Shown here one piece after another: positions 7,265-15,429 of a stretch of 41,217 nucleotides of DNA. The notes beneath the pieces were generated by a model that saw only the letters and a program-made list of their open reading frames with translations, made no database searches and was not told the DNA's origin. The position numbers were made by a program, and so were the translations under genes. Numbering within the stretch: position 1 is the stretch's first letter; each line of letters begins with the position of its first letter. The stretch is from Gammaproteobacteria bacterium (GTDB lineage: Bacteria > Pseudomonadota > Gammaproteobacteria > Steroidobacterales > Steroidobacteraceae): assembly GCA_004297335.1 (NCBI GenBank), contig SCUD01000091.1:1-41217 (forward strand), in the 5' to 3' direction.

Positions 7265-9205
7265 CTACGGCACGACCGGCAGCTCGATGGCGGTCGGATG
7301 CCCCGGGGTATGCCAGATCCGCTGCGTGGCCTTCACATAGCTCGAAGGTGGTGCGAACAGGATGTTCGGCACGAAGGACTGCGGATTGCGGTCATACAAC
7401 GGGAACCAGCTCGACTGCAGCTGCACCATGACCCGGTGGCCCGGCAGGAAGGTGTGATTCACCTGGGGCAGCGGCAGCCGGTAGGCCAGCACCTTGCCCG
7501 GCTCCAGCGGCTGCGCCACGGCGAGATCCTGGCGATAGCGGCCGCGGAAGATGTCCGCTGACAGCATCTGCTGGTAGCCGCCGAGCGGTGGATTTTCCGG
7601 GACTTCGTCCGGCCAGACGTCGATCAGCTTGACCACCCAGTCCGTATCGCTGCCGCTCGTCGAGGCGAAGAGCCGGGCGATCGGCTGGCCCGCGACGCGC
7701 AGCGGTGCCGCGAGCGGCTCGGTCTCATACACGAGCACGTCGGTGCGCGAGGCGGCATGGCGCTGGTCATCCACCAGCCATTCGCCCCAGGTGGAGTCCG
7801 CGGCGTTGTAGGCGAGCGTCGGGCGCTGGCGATAGGGCACCGGTTTCGCGGGGTCGGAGACGTATTCACCATAGGACTGCGGTGAGACCGGCGGCGGGTC
7901 GAAGCCGAGCCGGCCGCCCGGCAGCAGGTACAGTTCGCGCGCCGGTGCGCTGCAGCCCTCGGCGCAGGAACGCGGCCAGTGGTCGTAGCGCTGCCAGGCA
8001 TTGGCGCCGGTCTCGTAGGCCAGCACGCGCGGCGTTTCGGGCCGCGGGGCGTCCTTCAGGTGATGGTCGAGGAACGGCTGCATCACGTTGCGGCGGAACC
8101 AGCCGGCGGTGTCGCCCTCGAACTGGAGAGCGCCGAGACTGCGGCCCTCGCGGCGCGCCTGTCCGTGATTCCAGGGCCCGAGCACCAGGTACACGAACCG
8201 ACCCTCCGGGTCCTTCGGCGCCAGTGCCCGGTACAGCGCGGGCCCGCCGTAGATGTCCTCCTGGTCGAACAACCCGGCGACGATCATCATCGGCACGCGG
8301 AGCGGTTCCCGCGCGAGCAGCCGGTCCACCGCCTGTTCCTGCCAGAAGGAGTCGTAGGCCTGGTGCTCGACCAGCGCCTTCCAGAAGCCGAGTTGCTCGA
8401 GCCCCCGTGAAGCCGCCATGGCACCGGCCGAACCCGCCCGCAGGAACTCGTCATAGGTGTCATAGCTGCCGGACCACCATTCCTCGGCATTCTTGCGCGT
8501 CGCTTCCTGGTCGTAGATGTACTGCAGCATGCCGTCCTGGCGGAAGGCGCCGTAGTGAAACCAGTCGTCGCCGATCCAGCCATCGACCATCGGCGCGAAG
8601 GGCACGGCGACCTTCAGCGCCGGGTGCGGGTGCACGGTTGACAGCGCGGTCGTGTAGCCTTCGTAGGAGCCGCCGATCGTGCCGACGCGGCCATTGCTCT
8701 CGGGCACGTTGTGGATCAGCCATTCGATCGTGTCGTAACTGTCGGTGGCGTGATCGGTCGCGGTCGGGTTGAGCGGGCCCTGCAGCGGCCGGGTCATGAA
8801 GTAGTCGCCCTCGGAGCCGTATTTCCCGCGCACGTCCTGGAAGACGATGATGTAGCCGGCCGCGACCGCGGTATCGTTCATCTGCGGCACGACCGCAGCG
8901 AGCCGCGGACTGTTGAAGCGCAGGACCCTCGCCGCGGCGTTGTAGGGGGTCCTGGTCAGCAGCATCGGTGCCTGACGGGCGCCCTTCGGCACCAGGATGA
9001 AGGTCTTTAGCTTCACCCCGTCCCGCATCGGGATCATTTCCTCGCGCCGGACGTAGTCGAAGGTCTCGGTCCTGGGCGTGAAGCGTTCCGGGATTTCACT
9101 CGACGGCGCGGCAGGTGCCTGAGCCGAGGATGTTTCGATGAAGACGGACAGCCCGGTGAGCACGAGCAAAGGTACGAGCCAGCCGGCCCTGCGGAGATGC
9201 GGCAT
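7265..9205 (-). CDS. CocE/NonD-family alpha/beta hydrolase, exported
   Basis: This 646-residue protein belongs to the X-Pro dipeptidyl-peptidase S15 / cocaine esterase group. Residues 1-29 are a signal peptide ending 'SSAQA', so it acts in the periplasm or outside. The nucleophile elbow is 'GTIGGSYEGY' with Ser180. 'VFQDVRGKYGSEG' precedes it as usual in S15 proteins, and 'LGPWNHGQ' carries the probable catalytic His. The C-terminal jelly-roll domain (PepX_C) starts near residue 430 and includes 'SGSDTDWVVKLIDVWPD' and 'HRVMVQLQSSWFPLYDRNP'. The substrate is an ester or amide of unknown identity. It sits inside the cox assembly region with no obvious link to respiration. Confidence 0.92.
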   Translation of the reverse strand: MPHLRRAGWLVPLLVLTGLSVFIETSSAQAPAAPSSEIPERFTPRTETFDYVRREEMIPMRDGVKLKTFILVPKGARQAPMLLTRTPYNAAARVLRFNSPRLAAVVPQMNDTAVAAGYIIVFQDVRGKYGSEGDYFMTRPLQGPLNPTATDHATDSYDTIEWLIHNVPESNGRVGTIGGSYEGYTTALSTVHPHPALKVAVPFAPMVDGWIGDDWFHYGAFRQDGMLQYIYDQEATRKNAEEWWSGSYDTYDEFLRAGSAGAMAASRGLEQLGFWKALVEHQAYDSFWQEQAVDRLLAREPLRVPMMIVAGLFDQEDIYGGPALYRALAPKDPEGRFVYLVLGPWNHGQARREGRSLGALQFEGDTAGWFRRNVMQPFLDHHLKDAPRPETPRVLAYETGANAWQRYDHWPRSCAEGCSAPARELYLLPGGRLGFDPPPVSPQSYGEYVSDPAKPVPYRQRPTLAYNAADSTWGEWLVDDQRHAASRTDVLVYETEPLAAPLRVAGQPIARLFASTSGSDTDWVVKLIDVWPDEVPENPPLGGYQQMLSADIFRGRYRQDLAVAQPLEPGKVLAYRLPLPQVNHTFLPGHRVMVQLQSSWFPLYDRNPQSFVPNILFAPPSSYVKATQRIWHTPGHPTAIELPVVP

Positions 9206-9254
9206 TAGGTGGACCCTGGTTACCGGAGACCAGGCGTCATCGTACAGGGCCGGG

Positions 9255-9644
9255 TCAAGGTTGGGGATGCATCCCCGCCTCCCTGCGGCCCACCGCCAAG
9301 TAGAAGATCAGGTAGGCGAGGCCGACGCCGACAGGGATCAGGCCGACGTAGCGCAGATCCGAATCGATGTGCGGCAGCGCAAACAGCAGGCCGACGCCGA
9401 CGAACAGCCAGACGAGGCCCCGCAGCAGTGCCGCGTGTGGCGATGGCTTGCGGACGTCGAGCAGCCCTTCCGGCGGGGCCGGAACCTCAACTCCCTTCTC
9501 GATTGCCGTCAGCCGTTCCCGGTGGTGCAGCTCGATCAGCGTGCGCCGCTGGCGGTAGCCGTTCACGACCGAGATCATCGCGAGTCCGATCCCCATCACG
9601 ATCGCAACGATCGGAATCAGGGCACCAATGATATTGTCGGCCAT
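9255..9644 (-). CDS. DUF6249-like small membrane protein
   Basis: This 129-residue inner-membrane protein starts at the ATG giving MADNIIGALIP, with GGGAGTG five bases upstream; an upstream ATG at 9731 would add a non-conserved tail. One helix opens the protein (about residues 5-25). A charged segment 'LIELHHRERLTAIEKGVEVP' follows, then two more helices ('GLVWLFVGVGLLFALP', 'YVGLIPVGVGLAYLIFYL'). This arrangement fits DUF6249 proteins, which often neighbour ECF sigma-factor genes. It is divergent from the sigma factor, so the two may share an operator region. Its function is unknown; a role in membrane stress sensing is only a guess. Confidence 0.72.
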   Translation of the reverse strand: MADNIIGALIPIVAIVMGIGLAMISVVNGYRQRRTLIELHHRERLTAIEKGVEVPAPPEGLLDVRKPSPHAALLRGLVWLFVGVGLLFALPHIDSDLRYVGLIPVGVGLAYLIFYLAVGRREAGMHPQP

Positions 9645-9663
9645 CGGTTCACTCCCGTCATGG

Positions 9664-9704
9664 GGCACCCGGCGGGTGCCGATGGGGTTCTGATGCGCGA
9701 ACCC
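9664..9704. promoter_or_regulatory. Two adjacent palindromes between DUF6249 and sigma gene
   Basis: GGCACCC-GGC-GGGTGCC (9664-9680) is a perfect 7-bp-arm inverted repeat. GGGTTC at 9685-9690 pairs with GAACCC at 9699-9704 across 8 bases. A 10-bp palindrome GCATCGATGC follows at 9728-9737. They lie in the short divergent region and could be operator sites or hairpins in either 5' leader. No sigma-like promoter was assigned. Confidence 0.4.
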
Positions 9705-9772
9705 GGCCGCCGGTTGCACGCGGAACCGCATCGATGCAACCTGCAGCCTGTCTGGTGCATTTCAAGGAGGCC

Positions 9773-10369
9773 ATGCATGCCGCCATTGCACTGCCCGCGC
9801 TGCCTCCGGCCCATGCCACGGTGACTGAACCCGAGGTCCTCGCCCTGCTGGAGCGGGGGCGGCATCGGGAAGCCTTCGAAGGCCTCATGCCGATCTTCCG
9901 CGACCGGGTGTTCCGGCTCGCCTGGGCGATGCTGGGGAACCGGGCGGCGGCCGAGGACGTTGCCCAGGACGCCTTCATCAATGTCTGGCGCGGCTTGCCG
10001 CGGTTCGACGGTCGGGCTGCACTCGGCACCTGGATCTACGCCATCACCCGCAATACCGCGCTGATGGAACTGCGCCGGCGGCGCGACTTCGTGTCGCTCG
10101 ATGCGCCCGAGGGCAGTGAAGGCGCGATGATCTCGGGAGCGCTGGCGGGCGACGATGGGCGGCCGCCGGAGGCCCATGGAGTCGAGCGCCTGCTGGCCCA
10201 GCTGCCCGATTCGCAACGGCGCGTCGTCACGCTGTTCTACCTGGAGGACCGGTCCTGCGAGGCCGTCGCCGAGGAACTCGGCATGCCAGTGGGCACGGTC
10301 AAGAATCACCTGTTTCGCGCCCGCAAGGCGCTGTCGGCCCTCGTCGGGCCAGCTGGAGGGGCACGATGA
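9773..10369 (+). CDS. ECF-type RNA polymerase sigma factor
   Basis: About 198 residues. Region 2 is visible as 'DRVFRLAWAMLGNRAAAEDV' followed by 'AQDAFINVWRGLPRF' and 'TWIYAITRNTALMELRRRR'. Region 4 is 'QLPDSQRRVVTLFYLEDRSC' with the HTH 'VAEELGMPVGTVKNHLFRAR'. The start is uncertain. ATG 9773 has a strong AAGGAGG only two bases away; ATG 9734 in the same frame has no clear ribosome site; GTG 9821 is also possible. The stop overlaps the next start by ATGA, the usual coupling with an anti-sigma partner. Confidence 0.9.
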   Translation: MHAAIALPALPPAHATVTEPEVLALLERGRHREAFEGLMPIFRDRVFRLAWAMLGNRAAAEDVAQDAFINVWRGLPRFDGRAALGTWIYAITRNTALMELRRRRDFVSLDAPEGSEGAMISGALAGDDGRPPEAHGVERLLAQLPDSQRRVVTLFYLEDRSCEAVAEELGMPVGTVKNHLFRARKALSALVGPAGGAR

Positions 10370-10764
10370 ACCCAGACAATTCTTCAGGCCCGGAGGCGAC
10401 TCTCGAGCGCATGCTCGCGTCGCACCTGGTGGCACCGGCGCTGACCGATGCCTTCGATCGTTCCGTGCTCGAGCGACTGGAACGGCAACAGCTGCACGGG
10501 CCGGAACGGGCGGTGGAGCAGCTGGCCTGGGCGGAGCGTGAACGGCTCAGGGCGCTGGCACGACTGTCGGGGAGGCTGCGGCGCGGATTCGGCGCGGCCT
10601 TGCTGGATCTCGCCGGTTTCGCGGCCCTGGCCTGGACCGTTGGCCAGGTTGCACCGCGCCTGGCGGAACTCGCGGATCGTTTCAACCCGGCGCTGCCGGC
10701 CATCGTTGCCGCCCTGGCGCTGGCTGCTGGCTACCTCATCGTTCGGGAGCAGCGCCTGGTCTGA
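10366..10764 (+). CDS. Anti-sigma-like membrane protein coupled to ECF sigma
   Basis: The 132-residue protein starts in a 4-bp ATGA overlap with the sigma gene. Residues 1-75 are charged and helical, with many Arg/Glu ('RSVLERLERQQLHGPERAVE'). Two hydrophobic segments follow ('FGAALLDLAGFAALAWTVG' and 'PALPAIVAALALAAGYLIV'). It lacks a recognisable zinc-type anti-sigma HxxxCxxC motif. An anti-sigma role is inferred from position and topology, not from a domain. The last 34 bp overlap the 3' end of the convergent SURF1 gene. Confidence 0.65.
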   Translation: MNPDNSSGPEATLERMLASHLVAPALTDAFDRSVLERLERQQLHGPERAVEQLAWAERERLRALARLSGRLRRGFGAALLDLAGFAALAWTVGQVAPRLAELADRFNPALPAIVAALALAAGYLIVREQRLV

Positions 10765-11447
10765 TGGACCCGCCGCAGCCCGAGCACGATCCAGATCACC
10801 ACCGCGGTCGCGGCCAGCGCAAACCATTGCACCGCGTACGCCAGATGCCGCTCCGGGCCGAGGCTGGCCGGCCGCCAGTCGCGCGCGTAGCCATCCGGAG
10901 AAGCCGGATCCAGCAGGATCAGTTGCGGGTGCAGCTCGCGACCTAGTGCGGACTCCAGCTCCTCCATCCGCGGGAAACTGACGAGCTTGGGCCAGCCAGC
11001 CGGGAGCAGAGCGGCGAGCTCGATGCCGGGACGCGGCAGGTGATCGATGCGGCCGCTGATCTCGCGGTCGCCTGCCGGCACCTCGACCTCGGGCAGCGCG
11101 TCACGCGTCGCGCCGAGCGGCAGCCAGCCGCGGTTCACGAGCACGGCGCGGCCATCGGCGAGCACGAGCGGCGTCAGGACCTCTACACCCGCGCGGCCCG
11201 CGCGGGTCATGTTATCGAGCAGGAACTGGTGAGCGGAGTCATAGCGGCCTTGCACGATCACGGGCCGGTAGCGCGGCAGCTGGATAGCGCCTGTCGGCAG
11301 CCGCTCCGGGACCGCGGCTGTCGCGAACGCTGCCGCGAGCGCGCGTTTCTCGGCCGCCCGATCGAGCTGCCAGCAGCCGAGCGCGACGAACAGCGCGGCG
11401 CAGGCGGCCATCGCCGCGGTGCCGATTGCGTCGACTCCTCGAAACAC
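10731..11447 (-). CDS. SURF1 family cytochrome oxidase assembly protein
   Basis: This 238-residue inner-membrane protein has a helix near each end (about 8-28 and 205-225) and a periplasmic domain between. SURF1 hallmarks are 'LGCWQLDRAAEKRAL' after the first helix, 'YRPVIVQGRYD', 'GVEVLTPLVLADGRAVLVNR' with 'GWLP', and the C-terminal 'RHLAYAVQWFALAATAVVIW'. It helps heme A insertion into the oxidase catalytic subunit. In typical loci it precedes the SCO-like gene and ctaA directly; here about 3.9 kb of unrelated genes intervene. Its 3' end overlaps the anti-sigma-like gene by 34 bp. Confidence 0.92.
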   Translation of the reverse strand: MFRGVDAIGTAAMAACAALFVALGCWQLDRAAEKRALAAAFATAAVPERLPTGAIQLPRYRPVIVQGRYDSAHQFLLDNMTRAGRAGVEVLTPLVLADGRAVLVNRGWLPLGATRDALPEVEVPAGDREISGRIDHLPRPGIELAALLPAGWPKLVSFPRMEELESALGRELHPQLILLDPASPDGYARDWRPASLGPERHLAYAVQWFALAATAVVIWIVLGLRRVHQTRRCSRTMR

Positions 11448-11462
11448 GAAACTTACCTCATG

Positions 11463-11491
11463 TTGCTGAAGGGCTTATGGGCACGTAGAAT
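11463..11491 (+). promoter_or_regulatory. Candidate promoter for vapBC
   Basis: TTGCTG at 11463-11468 and TAGAAT at 11486-11491 are spaced by 17 bases, a fair sigma-70 match. The -10 lies about 40 bp before the antitoxin ATG. The region also serves as the 5' side of the divergent SURF1 gene. Confidence 0.45.
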
Positions 11492-11531
11492 AGTGCTGCA
11501 CATATTTGCGTGCTGTCGGTCCAGGATCTCG

Positions 11532-11762
11532 ATGAAGTCCAATATTACGCTGAAGCTCGACGCGGAACTGCTACGGGAGGTCCGGGTCGCGGCCGCGGAG
11601 GAGGGACGCTCCGTCAGTGCCCTGCTCACGGACCGGCTCGAAGCGATGATCCGGGAGCGCAAGACCTTCGAGCGTGCCCGGCGCCGTGCGCTCTCACGCG
11701 TGCGCGAAGGCCTCGATCTGCAGTGGGTACCCGGCCCGCGGGACGCGCTGCATGACCGGTAA
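11532..11762 (+). CDS. VapB-type ribbon-helix-helix antitoxin
   Basis: The 76-residue protein opens with 'MKSNITLKLDAELLREVRVA', a ribbon-helix-helix beta-strand plus helix of the CopG/Arc type. The second helix is 'GRSVSALLTDRLEAMIRER'. A charged C-terminal tail would wrap the toxin. It overlaps the PIN-domain gene by 11 bp, the standard antitoxin-first arrangement. It should bind its own promoter just upstream. Confidence 0.85.
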   Translation: MKSNITLKLDAELLREVRVAAAEEGRSVSALLTDRLEAMIRERKTFERARRRALSRVREGLDLQWVPGPRDALHDR

Positions 11763-12192
11763 GTACTTTGTGGACACCAATATCCTCATGTACGCGCATG
11801 ACCGGACCGCCGGCGAGAAACACGAACGTGCCCGGGACCTGGTCGAGGAACTGTGGCGCACTCGCCGCGGCGTCGTGAGCACGCAGGTGCTGCAGGACCT
11901 GGCCGTCAACCTGCGCCGGAAGGCTGGCCGTCCACTCGATGTACGGACCACCCGCGAGATCGTCGCCGACTACATGACGTGGCAGGTCATTGTGAATGGG
12001 GCTGATTCGATCCTCGAGGCCCTTGAACTGGAGCAGCGCTACCAGATCTCCTTCTGGGACGCGCTGATCGTCGGTGCGGCGGAAGCGGCCGGGGCCGAGG
12101 TGCTGTATTCCGAGGACCTGTCAAACCACCAGCGCTATGGCAGCGTCGAGGTCATCAATCCGCTGCTCGCCTCGGCGCACAAGCCGGCCTGA
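11752..12192 (+). CDS. VapC-type PIN-domain toxin
   Basis: The 146-residue predicted ribonuclease starts at ATG 11752 inside the antitoxin gene. PIN acidic residues are visible in 'YFVDTNILMYAHD', 'SFWDALIVGAA' and 'VLYSEDLSNHQ'; 'STQVLQDLAVNL' occupies the second motif but has no obvious Glu there, which is common in this subgroup ('COG5573-like'). VapC enzymes cut specific tRNA or rRNA sites. The module lies between SURF1 and DUF2909, genes usually next to each other in cox loci. Confidence 0.87.
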   Translation: MTGKYFVDTNILMYAHDRTAGEKHERARDLVEELWRTRRGVVSTQVLQDLAVNLRRKAGRPLDVRTTREIVADYMTWQVIVNGADSILEALELEQRYQISFWDALIVGAAEAAGAEVLYSEDLSNHQRYGSVEVINPLLASAHKPA

Positions 12193-12250
12193 CGCCGCAG
12201 CTGGGTACCAGGGCTATACTGTTCGCAACGCCGCAACGGGGGGCATGCCG

Positions 12251-12466
12251 ATGACACTGGTCAAGTGGCTGGTACTGGTCACCTTCCTCGCGATCCTCGC
12301 CAGCCTTGGCTCGGCGATGATGCATCTGGTCCGCGACAACCGCGGCGAGACCCGCGACATGGTCCGCGCGCTCAGTGTCCGCATCGGGCTGTCCATCGCG
12401 TTGTTTATCCTGCTGTGGGCCGCCTGGCTCATGGGATGGATCGAGCCGCACGCGCCGGGCCGCTGA
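12251..12466 (+). CDS. DUF2909 twin-transmembrane protein of cox locus
   Basis: The 71-residue protein has two helices: 'LVKWLVLVTFLAILASLGSA' and 'LSIALFILLWAAWLMGW', separated by a short basic loop. ATG 12251 has a run of six G seven bases upstream; ATG 12245 would leave only one base. DUF2909 proteins are usually encoded beside coxC/SURF1. The structural oxidase genes themselves are not in this window; an MFS gene follows instead. Confidence 0.78.
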   Translation: MTLVKWLVLVTFLAILASLGSAMMHLVRDNRGETRDMVRALSVRIGLSIALFILLWAAWLMGWIEPHAPGR

Positions 12467-12486
12467 GCCCGCACCGCGGGTGGTGC

Positions 12487-13737
12487 CTATCGAGCCAGTT
12501 CCCGCGGCAGATGGGCTGAGGCCCGCCAGAAGCACAGGCTGGCGATACAGCCGAACATCCCGACCACCAGCATCGAATAGCGGATTCCGGCGGCGCCGTG
12601 CACGGGGCCGAAGACGTAGTCGTTCAGCGCGCCGACCGCCAGCGGACCGAGGCCGAGGCCGACCATGTTGGTGACGAACAGCAGGATCGCCACTGCGGTT
12701 GCCCGCATGCGCAATTCCGCGAGCCCCTGGACCATCGCAAACATCGGTCCGACATACATCGCGCCGAGCGTGTAGCACGGAATCAGGAACAGCAGCGAGG
12801 CCGACGCGTCGGGCGCCAGCGTGTATCCGGCCAGGAAGGGCACGGCAGCGGCGAGCTGGATCGCCGGCAGCCGCGCGTACCAGCGCACATCGCCTGCGCC
12901 CAGGAGATCGGCGAGGCGTCCGCCGGCAAAGGCGCCGATGCAGCCGCCGAGCAGCACGATCCAGCCCAGCGACATGCCGATCTCAGACCATGACAGTGCG
13001 TGCACGCGCGAGAAGAACGTCGGTCCCCAGGTCAGTACGCCATAGCCGGCCATGGACTGCAGCGCGGTGCCGGCGGCGATCAGCACGAAGGCGCGTCGCT
13101 TCGCGAGGTAGCGCAGCACCTCGCCGAGCGGCACGCTCACCGTCGCATCCGTGCGCTGCTCGGCGAAACCGCGCGGCAGTTCCCGCACGGTCAGCGCGAC
13201 CAGCGCGGCGAGTGCGAGCCCCGGCAGGCCGGCGAGGATCAGGGCGGTACGCCAGTCATAGTGGGTCACCAGCCAGCCGCCGGCGAGGAAGGCGAGCCCC
13301 GAGCCCAGGTAGACCCCCCAGGCGTACACGGACAGGGCGGTCGCGCGTTGCTGCGGCGGAAAGTAGTCGGCGATCAACGACTGGGACGGGGCATTGCCGC
13401 CGGCCTCGCCGACGCCGACCAGGACGCGCAGCAGCGCCAGCTGCGTGAAGCTGCGCGCGAGGCCGGAGGCCGCGGTCATCGCACTCCACAGGCTCAGGGC
13501 CGTGGCGATTATCAGCTTGCGGGAGATCCGATCCGCGAGCCGCGCGATCGGAATCCCGGCCAGCGTGTAGAAAATCACGAAGGCGAAGCCGGTCAGGAAG
13601 CCCATCGCCGTGTCGGAGACGCCGAACTCCGCTTTGATCGGCTCGACCAGCATCGCCAGGATCTGGCGGTCGATGAAGCTGACCATATAGACCAGCGTCA
13701 GCACCGCCAGCACGTAGCGGGCGTAACCCCGCGACAT
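12487..13737 (-). CDS. Major facilitator superfamily transporter
   Basis: The 416-residue inner-membrane protein has twelve predicted helices. It starts at the ATG giving MSRGYARYVLAVLTLVYMV. Motif A between helices 2 and 3 is 'GIPIARLADRISRKLIIA'; 'RVLVGVGEAGGNAPSQSLIA' is the helix 4 region of the Spinster-like / glycerol-3-phosphate-type branch. It ends the TonB-amidohydrolase-SnoaL-CoA-transferase operon, seven bases after the CoA-transferase stop. A role in carrying the same substrate or its breakdown acid over the inner membrane is inferred from position. Confidence 0.9.
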   Translation of the reverse strand: MSRGYARYVLAVLTLVYMVSFIDRQILAMLVEPIKAEFGVSDTAMGFLTGFAFVIFYTLAGIPIARLADRISRKLIIATALSLWSAMTAASGLARSFTQLALLRVLVGVGEAGGNAPSQSLIADYFPPQQRATALSVYAWGVYLGSGLAFLAGGWLVTHYDWRTALILAGLPGLALAALVALTVRELPRGFAEQRTDATVSVPLGEVLRYLAKRRAFVLIAAGTALQSMAGYGVLTWGPTFFSRVHALSWSEIGMSLGWIVLLGGCIGAFAGGRLADLLGAGDVRWYARLPAIQLAAAVPFLAGYTLAPDASASLLFLIPCYTLGAMYVGPMFAMVQGLAELRMRATAVAILLFVTNMVGLGLGPLAVGALNDYVFGPVHGAAGIRYSMLVVGMFGCIASLCFWRASAHLPRELAR

Positions 13738-13744
13738 CGGTGGC

Positions 13745-14971
13745 TTACCCGAGAGCGCCGGCCTGGCGCGCCGCCGCGCAGCGCGCGTCGTCCCAGCCAA
13801 GCACGTCGTGCAGCACCTGTTCCGTATGTTCGCCAACCTGCGGCGCACAGGCCGGGTCCGGCAGCTCCTCGCCGATGAAGCGGACCGGGAAACCGAGCTG
13901 GTCGGCGCCGTGGCGCTCGTGCGGCAGGATCCGGAAGCGCGCGCGGAACTGCGCGTCGTCGACCAGGTTCTGCGGCGTGTTGACCGGCGCGATCGGCACG
14001 TTGGCGCTGACGCCGAAATCGAGCCACTCGCGGCTGCTGCGCGTGCGGAAGATGTCGCGCAGGATCGCCTGCAGCTCGCGATTGCCGCGCGCGTGGTCCG
14101 CGTACTTCGAGCCCGGCCAGCGCTCGAACAGCTCGGGCCGCCCGACGCCATGGCAGAAGTTCTTCCAGAAGGCCTGCTCGGAGGCCATGAACAGCACGTG
14201 GCCGTCGGCAGACTCGTAGATCTGGTAGCGCACGCCCTCCTTCATGCCGGCGGTCGCGACCGGCCGCCGCTGCCAGCCGTCGGACTTGTTGCCGGTCACG
14301 ACGTCCTCCGGGCGCGCGTAAGCCATATGGCTCTCGTTGCGGTACCAGTCGAAGGCCGCCGCGGCATCGCTCTGCGCGAGATCGAGGAACGCGCCGCTGC
14401 CGGTCGCGCGCGCGCGGATCACGGCCGCGAGCACCGCGAGGCCGCCGTAGAGCGGTGCCGCGTTGATGCCGATGGACACGTGCTCGGGGATGTAGCAGAA
14501 CCCTTCCTCGTCATAGGCGGGGATCACGGCGCCGGCCCAGGTGTCGTAGGCGATGCCGTGCGAAGGCATGTCCTTGTAGGGACCGGTCATGCCATAGCCC
14601 GACATCGAGCAGAACACGATCCTGGGATTGATCGCCGCGAGATCCTCGTAGCCGAGGCCGAACTTCGCCAGTGCGCCCGGACGCGAGGCCTCGATCACGA
14701 CATCGGCGCGCCGCACCAGTTCGCGATAGATCTCCCGTGCCGCCCCGGTCTTCAGGTTGAGCACGATGCTGCGCTTGCCGCGGTTCAGGTGATAGTGCAT
14801 CAGCGAGACGCCCTGGATGATGGGCCAGGTCATCTCGCGGATGTAGTCGCCGCCAGGCGTCTCGACCTTGATCACGTCGGCGCCGAGATCGGCGAACGCG
14901 GTGGTGATCGCGGCCGGGCCGAGGATCGAACTCTCGACGACGCGCACTCCGGCGAGCGGTGGCGGATTCAT
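13745..14971 (-). CDS. CaiB/BaiF family III CoA-transferase
   Basis: The 408-residue cytoplasmic enzyme begins 'MNPPPLAGVRVVESSILGPA', a family III N-terminus, and continues with 'LGADVIKVETPGGDYIREM'. 'HYHLNRGKRSIVLNLKTG' and 'RADVVIEASRPGALAKFGLG' are typical. The catalytic Asp of this family lies about residue 165-170; the candidate here is in 'GIAYDTWAGAV'. It moves CoA between acyl-CoA and a carboxylic acid, or acts as an alpha-methylacyl-CoA epimerase. The start overlaps the SnoaL-like gene stop by ATGA. The substrate is unknown; it probably activates an acid formed from the imported compound. Confidence 0.92.
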   Translation of the reverse strand: MNPPPLAGVRVVESSILGPAAITTAFADLGADVIKVETPGGDYIREMTWPIIQGVSLMHYHLNRGKRSIVLNLKTGAAREIYRELVRRADVVIEASRPGALAKFGLGYEDLAAINPRIVFCSMSGYGMTGPYKDMPSHGIAYDTWAGAVIPAYDEEGFCYIPEHVSIGINAAPLYGGLAVLAAVIRARATGSGAFLDLAQSDAAAAFDWYRNESHMAYARPEDVVTGNKSDGWQRRPVATAGMKEGVRYQIYESADGHVLFMASEQAFWKNFCHGVGRPELFERWPGSKYADHARGNRELQAILRDIFRTRSSREWLDFGVSANVPIAPVNTPQNLVDDAQFRARFRILPHERHGADQLGFPVRFIGEELPDPACAPQVGEHTEQVLHDVLGWDDARCAAARQAGALG

Positions 14972-15429
14972 GCAGTGGACTCCGGTTTGGCCCAGCCGGG
15001 CTCGATCGGTACGAGGTAGCGCATGACCAGGCGGCGCGAGCGGAACTTCCAGCAACCGTCCTCGCGCGCGTACTCGTCTTCGTAGTACCCGGAGCCGATC
15101 AGGCTCCTGCCGTCCATGGTTGCGCGCAGGTCGAGATAGCAGGTGCCGGTTGCGCGCGTGCCATCGAGGTGGATCACGTGATTGTGGACGAAGGGCTCGA
15201 ACACGGCCGGCCCGAGCAGGTTCTGGTAGCTGGCGAGAATCGCCTCACGGCCGCGGATTGGTGGCTGGGTGCCGGTGTCCATGCAGCCGTCCGCCGTGAA
15301 CAGCGCCGCCGCACCCGGGACATCGCGGGTCCACACGCAGTGCGCGTAGCGCCGCGCGAGGTCGCGGATCGCCTCGAGATCGGAGAGCCGGCGGACCTCG
15401 GCCTCGAGGCTGCCGCCCTCCCGGCTCAC
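14968..15429 (-). CDS. SnoaL/NTF2-like protein (first copy)
   Basis: The 153-residue protein folds as a SnoaL/ketosteroid-isomerase-like cone. 'LSDLEAIRDLARRYAHCVWT' is the usual first helix and 'AALFTADGCMDTG' the first strand, followed by 'FEPFVHNHVIHLDGTRATGT'. The best start is GTG 15429, which overlaps the amidohydrolase stop as GTGA; the frame is open further upstream but runs inside that gene. Family members are isomerases, dehydratases or non-enzymatic binding proteins. In catabolic operons they often act on cyclic intermediates. It is translationally coupled at both ends. Confidence 0.85.
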   Translation of the reverse strand: MSREGGSLEAEVRRLSDLEAIRDLARRYAHCVWTRDVPGAAALFTADGCMDTGTQPPIRGREAILASYQNLLGPAVFEPFVHNHVIHLDGTRATGTCYLDLRATMDGRSLIGSGYYEDEYAREDGCWKFRSRRLVMRYLVPIEPGWAKPESTA

